From positions 310,001 to 374,000 of the forward strand of contig NZ_JACHLN010000004.1 in NCBI RefSeq assembly GCF_014204495.1: DNA of 64,000 nt. The letters run 5' to 3'. Below, one piece after another: positions 48,980-56,838 of this stretch. The first letter of the stretch is position 1, and each line of letters opens with the position of its first letter. Under the pieces are notes generated by a model. It saw only the letters and a list, made by a program, of their open reading frames with translations. It was not told where the DNA came from and searched no databases. A program made the position numbers and the translations under genes. The DNA is from Sphingomonas kyeonggiensis. Lineage in GTDB: Bacteria > Pseudomonadota > Alphaproteobacteria > Sphingomonadales > Sphingomonadaceae.

Positions 48980-49912
48980 ATGGATCAGGCCATCGAACAA
49001 TTCCGCGCCTTCAACCGCGCTCATACCCGCTTCGCCGCAGTGCTCTCGCCGCATTATATGGACAGCGAGATGGGCGTGGCCGAAGCGCGCCTCCTCTACG
49101 AGATCGCCGCGCGCCAGCCGGTGCTCGCCAGCGCATTGCAGCAGGTCCTCGACCTCGACGCGGGCTATGTCAGCCGCGCGGTCAAGCGGTTCGAGGATCG
49201 CGGCTGGATCGCGCGCGAACGCGGCGAGGAAGATGCCCGCCAGCGCCCGATCGTCCTGCTACCCGCCGGCCGCGCCGCCTTTGACGCACTCGACGAGACC
49301 ACCCGCGCGCATAGCCACCGCCAGCTTGAGTCGCTGGGTCCTGGAGGCGGCGCCATGCTCGGTCATCATCTCGCCGCGGCGCGTGCGCTGATCGAAGGTG
49401 GAGCGGGCACCTGGGAGATCCGTACGCTGCGCCCGGGCGACATGGGCGCGATCGCAAGCCGACAGGCGATCCTCTATGCCGAAAATTACGGCTGGGAGCG
49501 TCCGATGGAACTGCTGCTCAACGACGTGACCACCAGCTTCCTGCGCGATTTCCAGCCGGGCCGCGAGCAATGCTGGGTCGCCGAACGCGGCGGCGAGATG
49601 CTCGGATCGGTGATGCTCGCCGATGGCGGCGACGGCGTCGCCAAGCTCCGCCTGCTCTATGTCGAGAGCCATGCCCGCGGCCTCGGCATCGGCGAAGCGC
49701 TGGTCCGTAGCTGCATCGAGTTCGCGCGCGCGGCAGGCTACCAGCGGCTCGAGCTATGGACCCACACCATCCTCACCAGCGCCCGGCGCATCTATGCCGC
49801 GCATGGCTTCGAGCTGGTCAGCAGCGAAGTCCACACCCGGTTCGGCGAACCGCTGATGGGCGAGACCTGGTCGCTCGACCTCAGCCCAGATGCACCGCCA
49901 GCCACAGCGTAG
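48980..49912 (+). CDS. MarR-family regulator fused to GNAT acetyltransferase
   Basis: A 310-residue two-domain protein. Residues 1-145: winged helix of MarR type (FAAVLSPHYMDSEMGVAEAR, recognition region LDAGYVSRAVKRFEDRGWI, wing ARERGEEDARQRPIVLLPAG). Residues 150-310: GNAT fold with acetyl-CoA loop SHARGLGIGEALVRSCIEFA and LWTHTILTSARRIYAAHGF. A DNA-binding domain tied to an acetyltransferase; substrate and ligand unknown. The ATG at 48980 follows CAGG. A TTG at 48944 lies inside the palindrome and is unlikely. Confidence 0.88.
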   Translation: MDQAIEQFRAFNRAHTRFAAVLSPHYMDSEMGVAEARLLYEIAARQPVLASALQQVLDLDAGYVSRAVKRFEDRGWIARERGEEDARQRPIVLLPAGRAAFDALDETTRAHSHRQLESLGPGGGAMLGHHLAAARALIEGGAGTWEIRTLRPGDMGAIASRQAILYAENYGWERPMELLLNDVTTSFLRDFQPGREQCWVAERGGEMLGSVMLADGGDGVAKLRLLYVESHARGLGIGEALVRSCIEFARAAGYQRLELWTHTILTSARRIYAAHGFELVSSEVHTRFGEPLMGETWSLDLSPDAPPATA

Positions 49913-50198
49913 GCCGACCCTCGGCCGTCCAGGTCACCCAATGGCGTTGCCCCGCGGCGATCAGCACGTGATCGCCCGGGCGTAGCGCGATCGCCTCTCC
50001 CTCCTCGATCCGCAGCCCGGCCGCACCTTCGAGCAGCAGCACCCATTCGTCCCAGTCCTGCACCAGCGGCGCATCCTCGGGCGTCGCCTGCCCCTGCGAG
50101 ACGATCCGCTCGATGCGGACGCCGGGACGGCGCAGCAGCTCGGTAAAGACTTCGTCGGCACTGGCATCGGGCAGGTCGGCGAGGAGGTTGCTGGTCAT
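49881..50198 (-). CDS. Small cupin-domain protein
   Basis: A 105-residue single-domain cupin: DWDEWVLLLEGAAGLRIEEG and the metal-side motif LRPGDHVLIAAGQRHWVTW, with a single His pair that could bind a metal. Length and pattern match small cupins that modulate tolerance or sugar metabolism; no specific function can be given. The ATG at 50198 is divergent from tgt, 45 bp away. The far longer open frame on this strand that continues across tgt is an artefact of high GC. The 3' end overlaps the MarR-GNAT gene by 32 bp (convergent). Confidence 0.75.
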   Translation of the reverse strand: MTSNLLADLPDASADEVFTELLRRPGVRIERIVSQGQATPEDAPLVQDWDEWVLLLEGAAGLRIEEGEAIALRPGDHVLIAAGQRHWVTWTAEGRPTLWLAVHLG

Positions 50199-50243
50199 GC
50201 CCCAGCGTTGCGCTCCTCCGCCAAAGGGGGCAAGGCCCCGCAT

Positions 50244-51374
50244 ATGTCCCGTTTCGAATTCACCATCCACGCCACCGACGGCAAGGCGCGCCTCGGCACC
50301 ATCGCCATGCAGCGTGGCGATATCCGCACGCCCGCCTTCATGCCGGTCGGCACCGCCGCCACCGTCAAGGCGATGAAGCCGCAGGACGTCCGCGCCGCGG
50401 GTGCCGACATCATCCTCGGCAACACCTATCACCTGATGCTGCGCCCCGGTGCAGAGCGCGTCGCCCGGCTCGGCGGCCTGCACAAGTTCATGCACTGGGA
50501 TCGCCCGATCCTCACCGATTCGGGCGGCTATCAGGTGATGAGCCTGTCCGACCTGACCACCCGCAGCGAGGAAGGCGTCGCCTTCAAGTCGCACCTCGAC
50601 GGCACCCGCCACATGCTCTCGCCGGAGCGCTCGATCGAGATCCAGCGCCTGCTCGGCAGCTCGATCACCATGGCGTTCGACGAGCTCGTCCCCACCACCT
50701 CGACCCGCGAAGTCCAGGCCGCCGCGATGGAGCGTTCGATGCGCTGGGCCAAGCGCAGCCGCGACGCCTTCTTCGCCGCCGAGGAGCATGCCGAGCACAA
50801 CGCGATCTTCGGCATCCAGCAGGGCGCGCTCGACGAGGGCCTGCGCAAATACTCGGCCGACGCGCTGCTCGATGTCGGGTTCGACGGCTATGCCGTGGGC
50901 GGCCTCGCGGTCGGCGAAGGCCAGGAGGCGATGTTCGGCGTGCTCGACTATGCGCCCGGCCAGCTCGACGCGAGCAAGCCGCGCTACCTGATGGGCGTCG
51001 GCAAGCCCGACGACATTGTCGGCGCGGTCGAGCGCGGCATCGACATGTTCGATTGCGTGCTGCCCACCCGCAGCGGCCGCACCGGCCAGGCCTTCACCCG
51101 CACCGGCCCGATCAACATCCGCAACGCCAAGTTCGCCGAGGACCAGGGCCCGCTCGATCCAGCCTGCCCCTGCCCGGTCTGCGGCACCTGGAGCCGTGCC
51201 TATCTCCACCATCTCGTCCGCGCTGGCGAGATCCTCGGTGCGATGCTGATGACCGAGCACAATATCTGGTTCTACCAAGTGCTGATGCAGGACCTGCGCG
51301 AGGCCATTGGCGAAGGCCGGCTCACCGAGTTCGCCAACGGTTTCCGCGCTTCCTATTACAGCACCAAGGGCTAG
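50244..51374 (+). CDS. tgt: tRNA-guanine transglycosylase
   Basis: A 376-residue enzyme exchanging guanine-34 of Asn, Asp, His and Tyr tRNAs for preQ1, the step before QueA. Catalytic Asp in ILTDSGGYQVMSLSD, second Asp in MFDCVLPTRSGRTGQAF, substrate-binding GGLAVGEGQEAM, and the zinc site near the C-terminus (CPCPVCGTW then HHLVRAGEILG). Starts at an ATG at 50244 (MSRFEFTIHATDG). The closely related queA is at 40063, not adjacent. Confidence 0.96.
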   Translation: MSRFEFTIHATDGKARLGTIAMQRGDIRTPAFMPVGTAATVKAMKPQDVRAAGADIILGNTYHLMLRPGAERVARLGGLHKFMHWDRPILTDSGGYQVMSLSDLTTRSEEGVAFKSHLDGTRHMLSPERSIEIQRLLGSSITMAFDELVPTTSTREVQAAAMERSMRWAKRSRDAFFAAEEHAEHNAIFGIQQGALDEGLRKYSADALLDVGFDGYAVGGLAVGEGQEAMFGVLDYAPGQLDASKPRYLMGVGKPDDIVGAVERGIDMFDCVLPTRSGRTGQAFTRTGPINIRNAKFAEDQGPLDPACPCPVCGTWSRAYLHHLVRAGEILGAMLMTEHNIWFYQVLMQDLREAIGEGRLTEFANGFRASYYSTKG

Positions 51375-51395
51375 GCTGGCCGTAGGAGGTTCGAG

Positions 51396-52025
51396 ATGGC
51401 CGAACATTGCTGCTCCGCCAAGGGCAAGGAACTCGAGCGGCTCGCGGTTCAGGCCGAGCAGCGCCGGGTGCTGACCATCGTGCTGGCGATCAACGCAGCG
51501 ATGTTCTTCCTGGAGTTCGGCGCCGGCGTGATCGCCGGATCGGCGGCGCTCATGGCCGACGCGGTCGACATGCTCGGCGATGCGCTGGTCTATGGACTCA
51601 GCCTCTATGCGCTGGCCCGCAGCGATCGCTGGAAGGGTGGCGCAGCGCTGGCGAAGGGGGTGTTCATCCTCGCCTTCGGGATCGGCATCCTGATCGACAT
51701 CGCGGTCAAGCTGCGGAGCGGTATCCCGCCCTCATCAACATTGATGCTCGGCTTCGGCACGCTGGCGCTGGTGGCGAACCTGCTCTGCCTGCGCCTGTTG
51801 TGGCGCTTCCGCGATCACGACGTGAATATGGCCAGCACCTTCGAATGCTCGCGCAACGACGTGGTGTCGAACATCGGCGTGCTGGTGGCGGCCGGCGGCG
51901 TGGTGCTGTTCGCCTCGCCTTGGCCGGATATCCTGGTGGGCGCTGCCATCGCTGCCCTGTTCCTGCGATCGGCATTCGGCGTGATCCGCAGCGCGATGCC
52001 GGTGCTGCGCGCCACACATAGTTAA
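51396..52025 (+). CDS. Short cation diffusion facilitator-like transporter
   Basis: A 209-residue membrane protein with a CDF transmembrane domain: TM2 site ALMADAVDMLGDALVYGLSL (Asp/Asp metal ligands) and TM5 site STFECSRNDVVSNIGVLVAA (N-D variant). The usual C-terminal cytoplasmic domain of about 90 residues is absent, so it is a minimal CDF. The N-terminus has a Cys pair (HCCSAKGKELE) that may bind metal. GGAGG lies 8 nt upstream of the ATG. 21 bp after tgt, probably the same transcript. Confidence 0.8.
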   Translation: MAEHCCSAKGKELERLAVQAEQRRVLTIVLAINAAMFFLEFGAGVIAGSAALMADAVDMLGDALVYGLSLYALARSDRWKGGAALAKGVFILAFGIGILIDIAVKLRSGIPPSSTLMLGFGTLALVANLLCLRLLWRFRDHDVNMASTFECSRNDVVSNIGVLVAAGGVVLFASPWPDILVGAAIAALFLRSAFGVIRSAMPVLRATHS

Positions 52026-52036
52026 AATTACCTTTA
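52022..52036 (+). promoter_or_regulatory. Near-CtrA motif upstream of the cell-wall hydrolase
   Basis: TTAA-AATTACC-TTTA matches the CtrA pattern TTAA-N7-TTAA with one mismatch. It overlaps the stop of the CDF-like gene and lies 108 bp upstream of the hydrolase start. Chance occurrence is possible. Confidence 0.25.
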
Positions 52037-52143
52037 CCATCAAGTGTTTCGCCATAGGACATGGGAAAATCCGGGGGCGCGGGAGAGCCTGAAACCGGCT
52101 ATAGCCGCGCACGGGCAAGGGGCCCGTACGGGGTTGGGCACGC

Positions 52144-53181
52144 GTGTTCTGGCGGCGTTTCTCGAAGATGCAGGCGCGGGGGATCGCAGCGGCGATCGTC
52201 GCCTCGCTGATCGGCGCCGGCTTCTCCGCCCAGGCGCTCGCCCCCGACACCAGGCCCAAGGCGGATCCCAAGCCCGTGGCCGTCGGCTATGAGGCCGAGG
52301 ATCATTTCCCCGGTGCCGCCTTCTACTATGCCGTCGATGACGATGCCGCGGTGAGTGCGGGCACAACCGGCACCACCGCGCTGCCCGACATGCCGATCCC
52401 CGCCGATGCGCTCGACGCACCGGTCGACGGATCGATCCAGCCCGCCCTGCCCTTCCACCTCGCCGGCAGCGGCGTGGACAAGGCGCGTGCGCTTCAGTGC
52501 CTGACCACCGCGATCTATTATGAAGCGGCCAACGAGCCGAGCGACGGGCAGCGCGCGGTAGCGCAGGTGATCCTCAACCGGGTGCGCCATCCCGCCTTCC
52601 CCGCCACCGTATGCGGCGTGGTGTTCCAGGGATCGGAGAAGCGCGGCTGCCAGTTCAGCTTCGCCTGTGACGGCGCCATGGCCCGTGCGCCGATGCGCTC
52701 GGCCTGGGACCGCGCCGCCAGGGTCGCCGCCGCCGCACTCTCGGGCCAGGTGTTCGGCGCGGTGGGCGAGGCGACGCACTATCACACCTATGCCGTCACC
52801 CCGTCCTGGAACCGCAGCCTGGTGATGACCGGGGTGTTCGGCGCACATTTCTTCCATCGCTGGAAGGGCTGGTGGGGCACCGCCGCCGCCTTCCGCCAGG
52901 CCTATCGGGGCGGCGAGCCCCTGCCCCAGCCGCATGCCCGGATCGACCTGGCCGATGCGATCGCACCGGTCGTACCGGTGCCTGCAATGGCAGCGGCACT
53001 GCCGGCCAAGCCGTCGGCTCCGATCGCCACCCCGCGCGAGAATATCCAGCCGGCCTATGCCCAGAGCGGCACGCCGATCGGCGGCTATATGCCCAAGGCA
53101 GCGCCGAGCGCATCGCCGATGGACCAGGGCGAGTCGCAGATCCTCGATAAGTGGAAGGACAGCGGCAAGCCGCTGCGCTGA
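52144..53181 (+). CDS. SleB/CwlJ-type cell-wall hydrolase
   Basis: A 345-residue exported protein with an N-terminal membrane/signal helix (RGIAAAIVASLIGAGFSAQA), a linker with acidic residues, and a Hydrolase_2 domain: CLTTAIYYEAANEPSDGQRA (catalytic Glu), VAQVILNRVRHPAFP, GCQFSFACDG and ATHYHTYAVTPSW. Family members are lytic transglycosylase-like peptidoglycan enzymes. The C-terminal tail is Pro/Ala-rich and disordered. The GTG at 52144 starts the longest plausible frame; an ATG at 52168 is an alternative with a better signal length. Confidence 0.83.
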   Translation: MFWRRFSKMQARGIAAAIVASLIGAGFSAQALAPDTRPKADPKPVAVGYEAEDHFPGAAFYYAVDDDAAVSAGTTGTTALPDMPIPADALDAPVDGSIQPALPFHLAGSGVDKARALQCLTTAIYYEAANEPSDGQRAVAQVILNRVRHPAFPATVCGVVFQGSEKRGCQFSFACDGAMARAPMRSAWDRAARVAAAALSGQVFGAVGEATHYHTYAVTPSWNRSLVMTGVFGAHFFHRWKGWWGTAAAFRQAYRGGEPLPQPHARIDLADAIAPVVPVPAMAAALPAKPSAPIATPRENIQPAYAQSGTPIGGYMPKAAPSASPMDQGESQILDKWKDSGKPLR

Positions 53182-53208
53182 GTGGGGCGGAGTACACCGC
53201 AACCCATC

Positions 53209-53236
53209 GCTGTCATGCTGAACTTTGGCTCCTGAT
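53209..53236. repeat. Degenerate half-copy of the dispersed repeat
   Basis: CTGTCATGCTGAACTTTGG matches the outer part of the third repeat subtype at 61251-61340. It lies between the cell-wall hydrolase and the small exported protein. Its inner half is missing. Confidence 0.4.
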
Positions 53237-53278
53237 GGCCTCGGCTCGGAATATCGATAGCGGCAAGCCCAAACGGCA

Positions 53279-53316
53279 ACGGGCCCCGCCTTGCGGCGGA
53301 GCCCGTCCTGTCGGAT
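53279..53316 (-). terminator. Terminator of the small exported protein gene
   Basis: Minus strand: ACGGGCTCCGCC pairs with GGCGGGGCCCGT around GCAA, followed by TGCCGTTTGGG. One bulged position. It lies 38-75 bp after the stop of the gene at 53354. Confidence 0.6.
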
Positions 53317-53353
53317 TCCCCCCAGGGGGTCGAAAAGGGGAACCCGCTAGCCT

Positions 53354-53728
53354 TTACCAGCGACGGCCGGGGCCGCGATGGTCGTTGCGATCGTGCTTCT
53401 CGATCCGGATGCGCGCCGAGAGCGCATCGAAGCGGCGATCCAGGTCACGGCGCTCGGCCAGCGTCAGGCCGGGGCGCGAGCGGCGATACTGGGCCTCGAG
53501 CCGGTTCAGGCTGGCGAACTCGGAGCGGAGGCGGGCAGCCTCGCTGCGGCTCAGCGCGCCCGAACGCACGCCCTGGTTGATACGGGCCTCGAGGTTCGCC
53601 TGGCGGCCATTGATCGACTGCCATGCCTGGAAGGCTGGCGCCGGATGCGGTGCGGCCATCGCGGCGGTCATCGGAACAGCCGAAACGGCGATGCCAAGGC
53701 CGGCGAGCATCAGGGTGAACTTCTTCAT
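53354..53728 (-). CDS. Small exported helical protein, unknown
   Basis: A 124-residue protein with a signal sequence (FTLMLAGLGIAVSAVPMTAA) and a helical Arg/Glu/Leu-rich mature part: INGRQANLEARINQGVRSGA, then RSEAARLRSEFASLNRLEAQ and DLDRRFDALSARI. The pattern recalls periplasmic helical adaptor proteins (Spy-like), but no motif fixes a family. GAGGAG lies 7 nt upstream of the ATG at 53728. An own terminator follows. Confidence 0.75.
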   Translation of the reverse strand: MKKFTLMLAGLGIAVSAVPMTAAMAAPHPAPAFQAWQSINGRQANLEARINQGVRSGALSRSEAARLRSEFASLNRLEAQYRRSRPGLTLAERRDLDRRFDALSARIRIEKHDRNDHRGPGRRW

Positions 53729-53911
53729 GTCTACGCTCCTCTTCAAAAACCGGGCCGTCCCTGCGGCCTGAAAGCTTTATGGGGACCGCCTGTCGCATGC
53801 CTGTCCCGATCCCCGCGCTTTTGTGTCGCAAGCTGTCGCGCGGCCGTGGGTTCCGTTCAGGTTCGGGGAAGCGAGTCCCTCTCACGGCGACCCGAGCGTC
53901 GGCGGAATCGA

Positions 53912-53939
53912 TTGACGCGCCCGGCGCTTGCCCTAGATT
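53912..53939 (+). promoter_or_regulatory. Promoter of the TM2-domain gene
   Basis: TTGACG (53912-53917), 16-nt spacer, TAGATT (53934-53939). Predicted start near 53946, giving a leader of about 20 nt before the ATG at 53966. Confidence 0.55.
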
Positions 53940-53965
53940 CCTCGCAAGTATCTCGGGGGATTGGG

Positions 53966-54247
53966 ATGTCGCTTTCGATTGCCGAACTGACGCTGGTCGA
54001 ACAGCGCGTCACCAACGACGCGCCCAGCATCGCGGTCGCCTATCTCTTCTGGCTGTTCCTGTGGTTCGTCAGTGCCCACCGCTTCTACCTGGGCCGACCG
54101 GTGTCGGCGATCCTCCAGATCCTGTCCTATTTCGTGGTGATCGGCTTTGTCTGGTTGCTGATCGACCTGTTCCTGATTCCCGGCATGATCCGCGAGAAGA
54201 AGGATGAGATTCGCCACGAGATGATGCGCCGGCTGGCTACGGCCTGA
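53966..54247 (+). CDS. TM2-domain membrane protein
   Basis: A 93-residue protein with two membrane helices in the TM2 arrangement: AYLFWLFLWFVSAHRFYLGR, then ILQILSYFVVIGFVWLLIDL, separated by the Arg-Pro turn typical of the family. C-terminal charged tail (MIREKKDEIRHEMMRR). Function of the family is unclear (signalling or membrane organisation). GGGGGATTGGG lies upstream of the ATG. Confidence 0.82.
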   Translation: MSLSIAELTLVEQRVTNDAPSIAVAYLFWLFLWFVSAHRFYLGRPVSAILQILSYFVVIGFVWLLIDLFLIPGMIREKKDEIRHEMMRRLATA

Positions 54248-54316
54248 CGCCCGCGCGGCGTTGACGCGGCCGATATCTGCGATACTGTGCAGGCTTCCTG
54301 AGGGGGAAGCCACTAG

Positions 54317-55132
54317 ATGCCGTATCGCCATGCCCATTGGTATCTGCTTGCGATCTTTCCGCTGGCGGCGCTGGCCTTCTGGCCCGGCTATCTCTCGACG
54401 ATCGGCACCGCGCCGCTGCAGATGCATGCACATGGCATCACCGCTACGCTGTGGCTGGCGCTGCTCGTCGCACAGAGCTGGCTGATCCATTCGGGCCACA
54501 ATGCACTGCACCGCACGCTGGGCGCGGCCAGCCTGGCGCTGTTCCCGCTGTTCCTGGCCGGCGGATCGATGATCTTCCTCGGCATGGCGCAGCGCTTCGC
54601 CGATCCGCCCTCGCCCTTCTACACCCTGTACGCACCCGGCCTGGCCTGGATCGACATGATCTCGGTCGCCGCCTTTGCCTGGTGCTATTATTCGGCACTG
54701 CGCATCCGGCGGACGGTGCAGCTCCATGCACGCTACATGCTGGCGACGGTGATCTTCCTGCTGCCGCCGATCCTCGGCCGCCTGGCCCCGATCCTGCCGC
54801 CGCTGTCGATCAACGGCCCCACCGACTTCTGGAAGCTGGGCATCGGCTTCCAGCTCGGCAATGCAGTCACCGCAGCGATCGCCTTCAGCCTGGCGCTCGG
54901 CAGCGGACGGCACGGCCATCCCTTCTTCGTCGCGGGGGCTGCCACCGTGCTCGGCGGCGTGCTCTTCCAGTTCGTCGGCCCGATGACGGCGTGGCGGCAC
55001 CTGCTGGTGGAGTTTGCCCTGCTGCCGCCCCTGCCGCTTGCGCTGGCGGCGGGGATTGCGGGGGTTGGCATTGCCGCCGCCGGCTGGATCGCCGGGCGCG
55101 CGCCACACCTGCCGGAGGTTGCGGCCGCCTAG
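54317..55132 (+). CDS. Polytopic membrane protein of unknown function
   Basis: A 271-residue protein with about seven membrane helices, e.g. YLLAIFPLAALAFWPGYLST, ATLWLALLVAQSWLIHSG, ASLALFPLFLAGGSMIFLGM and the last LPLALAAGIAGVGIAAAGWI. Conserved-looking histidines in MHAHGITATLW and GHNALHRTLG could bind a metal or haem. No family is certain. GAGGGGGAAG lies about 10 nt upstream of the ATG. Its stop overlaps the recN stop by 4 bp (convergent). Confidence 0.75.
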   Translation: MPYRHAHWYLLAIFPLAALAFWPGYLSTIGTAPLQMHAHGITATLWLALLVAQSWLIHSGHNALHRTLGAASLALFPLFLAGGSMIFLGMAQRFADPPSPFYTLYAPGLAWIDMISVAAFAWCYYSALRIRRTVQLHARYMLATVIFLLPPILGRLAPILPPLSINGPTDFWKLGIGFQLGNAVTAAIAFSLALGSGRHGHPFFVAGAATVLGGVLFQFVGPMTAWRHLLVEFALLPPLPLALAAGIAGVGIAAAGWIAGRAPHLPEVAAA

Positions 55133-56790
55133 GCGGCGATCAGCCGCTCGGCCTGGGCGCGCGCCTCGTCGGTGATCTCGGCACCCGACAACATCCGCGC
55201 GATCTCTTCGCGGCGCTCCCCGGCGCCCAGCGGCGTCACTCCGGTGCGGGTGACCGTCCCGTCATGGCTCTTGGCGATCAGGAGATGCTGCGCACCCCGC
55301 GCCGCCACCTGCGGGCTATGCGTCACCACCAGCACCTGCGCGGTATCGGCCAGCCGCGCCAGCCGCTCGCCGATCGCACTCGCCACCGCTCCGCCGACAC
55401 CGCGATCGATCTCGTCGAAGATCAAAGTCCGCGCCCCGCCTTCCTCGGCCAGTGCCACCTTCATCGCCAGGATGAAGCGCGACAGCTCGCCGCCCGAGGC
55501 GATCTTGACCAGCGGCGCGAACGGCGCGCCGGGATTGGTCGAGACTTCGAACTCGACCCGGTCCATGCCGAAGCTCGACCAGTTCGCCTCGTCCTGCGGC
55601 TCGACCATGGTGCGGAAGCGTGCCGCGTCGAGCTTCAGCGGCTTGAGTTCGGTCATCACCGCCACATCGAGCCGCGCCGCGGCCAGGGTGCGGTTGGCGG
55701 AAAGCCTCTTGGCGGCATCGGCATAGGCAGCGTGCGTCTCGCGCACCGCCGCTTCCAGCTTCGCGATCCCCGCTCCACCGCTCTGCACGCGGTCCAGTCG
55801 CCCGGCCAGCTCCTCGAGCAGCGCCGGCAGCTCATCCGGCTGTACCCGGTGCTTGCGCGCCTGCCCGCGCAGTTCGAACAGCCGTGCTTCGTCCGCTTCC
55901 AGCGCCGCGGGATCATAGGCGAGCGCCTCGGCGGCGACATCGACCCGGTCCTGCGCCTCGGCCGCCTCGGTAATCGCGCGGTCGATCGCGGCGAGCGCCT
56001 CGGCCAGCGCATCATGGTCCCCGGCGATCCGCTCGAGCACGCGCGCCGCCTGCCGCAGCTGGCTGAGCCCGCCTTCGGAGCCGTCAAGCAGCTCGGCAAT
56101 GCCCTGCAGCTCGCTGGCGATCTTCTCGCCGCGCTGCATCGAGGCGCGCCGTTCGGCGAGCATTTCCTCCTCGCCCGCCTCGGGCGCCAGCGCGCGCAGC
56201 TCGCCCACGGCATGTTCGAGCCACTCGCGGTCACGCTCGGCGACATCCTGCTCGGCCCGCGCCACCGCCAGCGCCGCCTCGGCATCGCGCCACGCTTTGT
56301 GCGCGATCGCCACCGGCCCAACCTCGCAGCGCCCGAACGCATCGAGCAGCGCCCGATGCCCGCGCGGGTTCAGCATGCCGCGATCGTCATGCTGGCCGTG
56401 GATCTCGACCAGATGCGGCGCCAGCTCGCGCAACAGCCCCGCCGAAGCTGGCTGGTCGTTGAGGAAGGCGCGGCTGCCGCCATCCGCCTTGACGATGCGC
56501 CGCACGATAAGCGGCTCGCCCGGCTCCAGCTCCAGTCCGTTCTGGTGGAAGATATTGGCGACTTCGCCGTCCCGCACCGGCGGCTCGAAGCTGGCGGTCA
56601 CCACTGCCTGCGCAGCGCCGTTCCGCACCAGCCCGGTCTCGCCGCGTGCGCCGAGCGCCAGGCCCAGCGCGTCGAGCAGGATCGACTTGCCCGCCCCGGT
56701 CTCGCCGGTGAGCACGCCAAGGCCGGCGCCGAACTCCAGGTCCAGTGCCTCGATCAGGACGACGTCGCGAATAGCCAGCGCAGTAAGCAT
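55129..56790 (-). CDS. recN: DNA repair protein RecN
   Basis: A 553-residue SMC-like ATPase of double-strand-break repair. N-terminal Walker A GETGAGKSILLDAL, central coiled coil (about 150-370) with Ala/Arg/Glu heptads, C-terminal ABC signature ASGGELSRFILAMKVAL and Walker B TLIFDEIDRGVGGAVA, ending with VVTHSPQVAARG (His switch). Starts LTALAIRDVVLIEALDLEFG after Met. It is 48 bp downstream of bamD on the same strand, a common order in proteobacteria. Confidence 0.95.
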   Translation of the reverse strand: MLTALAIRDVVLIEALDLEFGAGLGVLTGETGAGKSILLDALGLALGARGETGLVRNGAAQAVVTASFEPPVRDGEVANIFHQNGLELEPGEPLIVRRIVKADGGSRAFLNDQPASAGLLRELAPHLVEIHGQHDDRGMLNPRGHRALLDAFGRCEVGPVAIAHKAWRDAEAALAVARAEQDVAERDREWLEHAVGELRALAPEAGEEEMLAERRASMQRGEKIASELQGIAELLDGSEGGLSQLRQAARVLERIAGDHDALAEALAAIDRAITEAAEAQDRVDVAAEALAYDPAALEADEARLFELRGQARKHRVQPDELPALLEELAGRLDRVQSGGAGIAKLEAAVRETHAAYADAAKRLSANRTLAAARLDVAVMTELKPLKLDAARFRTMVEPQDEANWSSFGMDRVEFEVSTNPGAPFAPLVKIASGGELSRFILAMKVALAEEGGARTLIFDEIDRGVGGAVASAIGERLARLADTAQVLVVTHSPQVAARGAQHLLIAKSHDGTVTRTGVTPLGAGERREEIARMLSGAEITDEARAQAERLIAA

Positions 56791-56838
56791 GCGCCCGCTC
56801 CTATCGCAGGAACTTAACGAGAACGAAAGCCCCGAGCA

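Noticed and set aside
49881..51407. 508-codon minus-strand frame including the cupin and the antisense of tgt
   Set aside because: Only the last 105 codons encode a cupin; the upstream part is antisense to tgt.
51407..52021. Alternative frame inside the short CDF gene
   Set aside because: The CDF frame has helices, metal sites and GGAGG; the alternative is Arg/Gly-rich without features.
54337..56817. 826-codon plus-strand open frame crossing a membrane-protein gene and the antisense of recN
   Set aside because: It spans two real genes in other frames and has no motif or ribosome-binding site.
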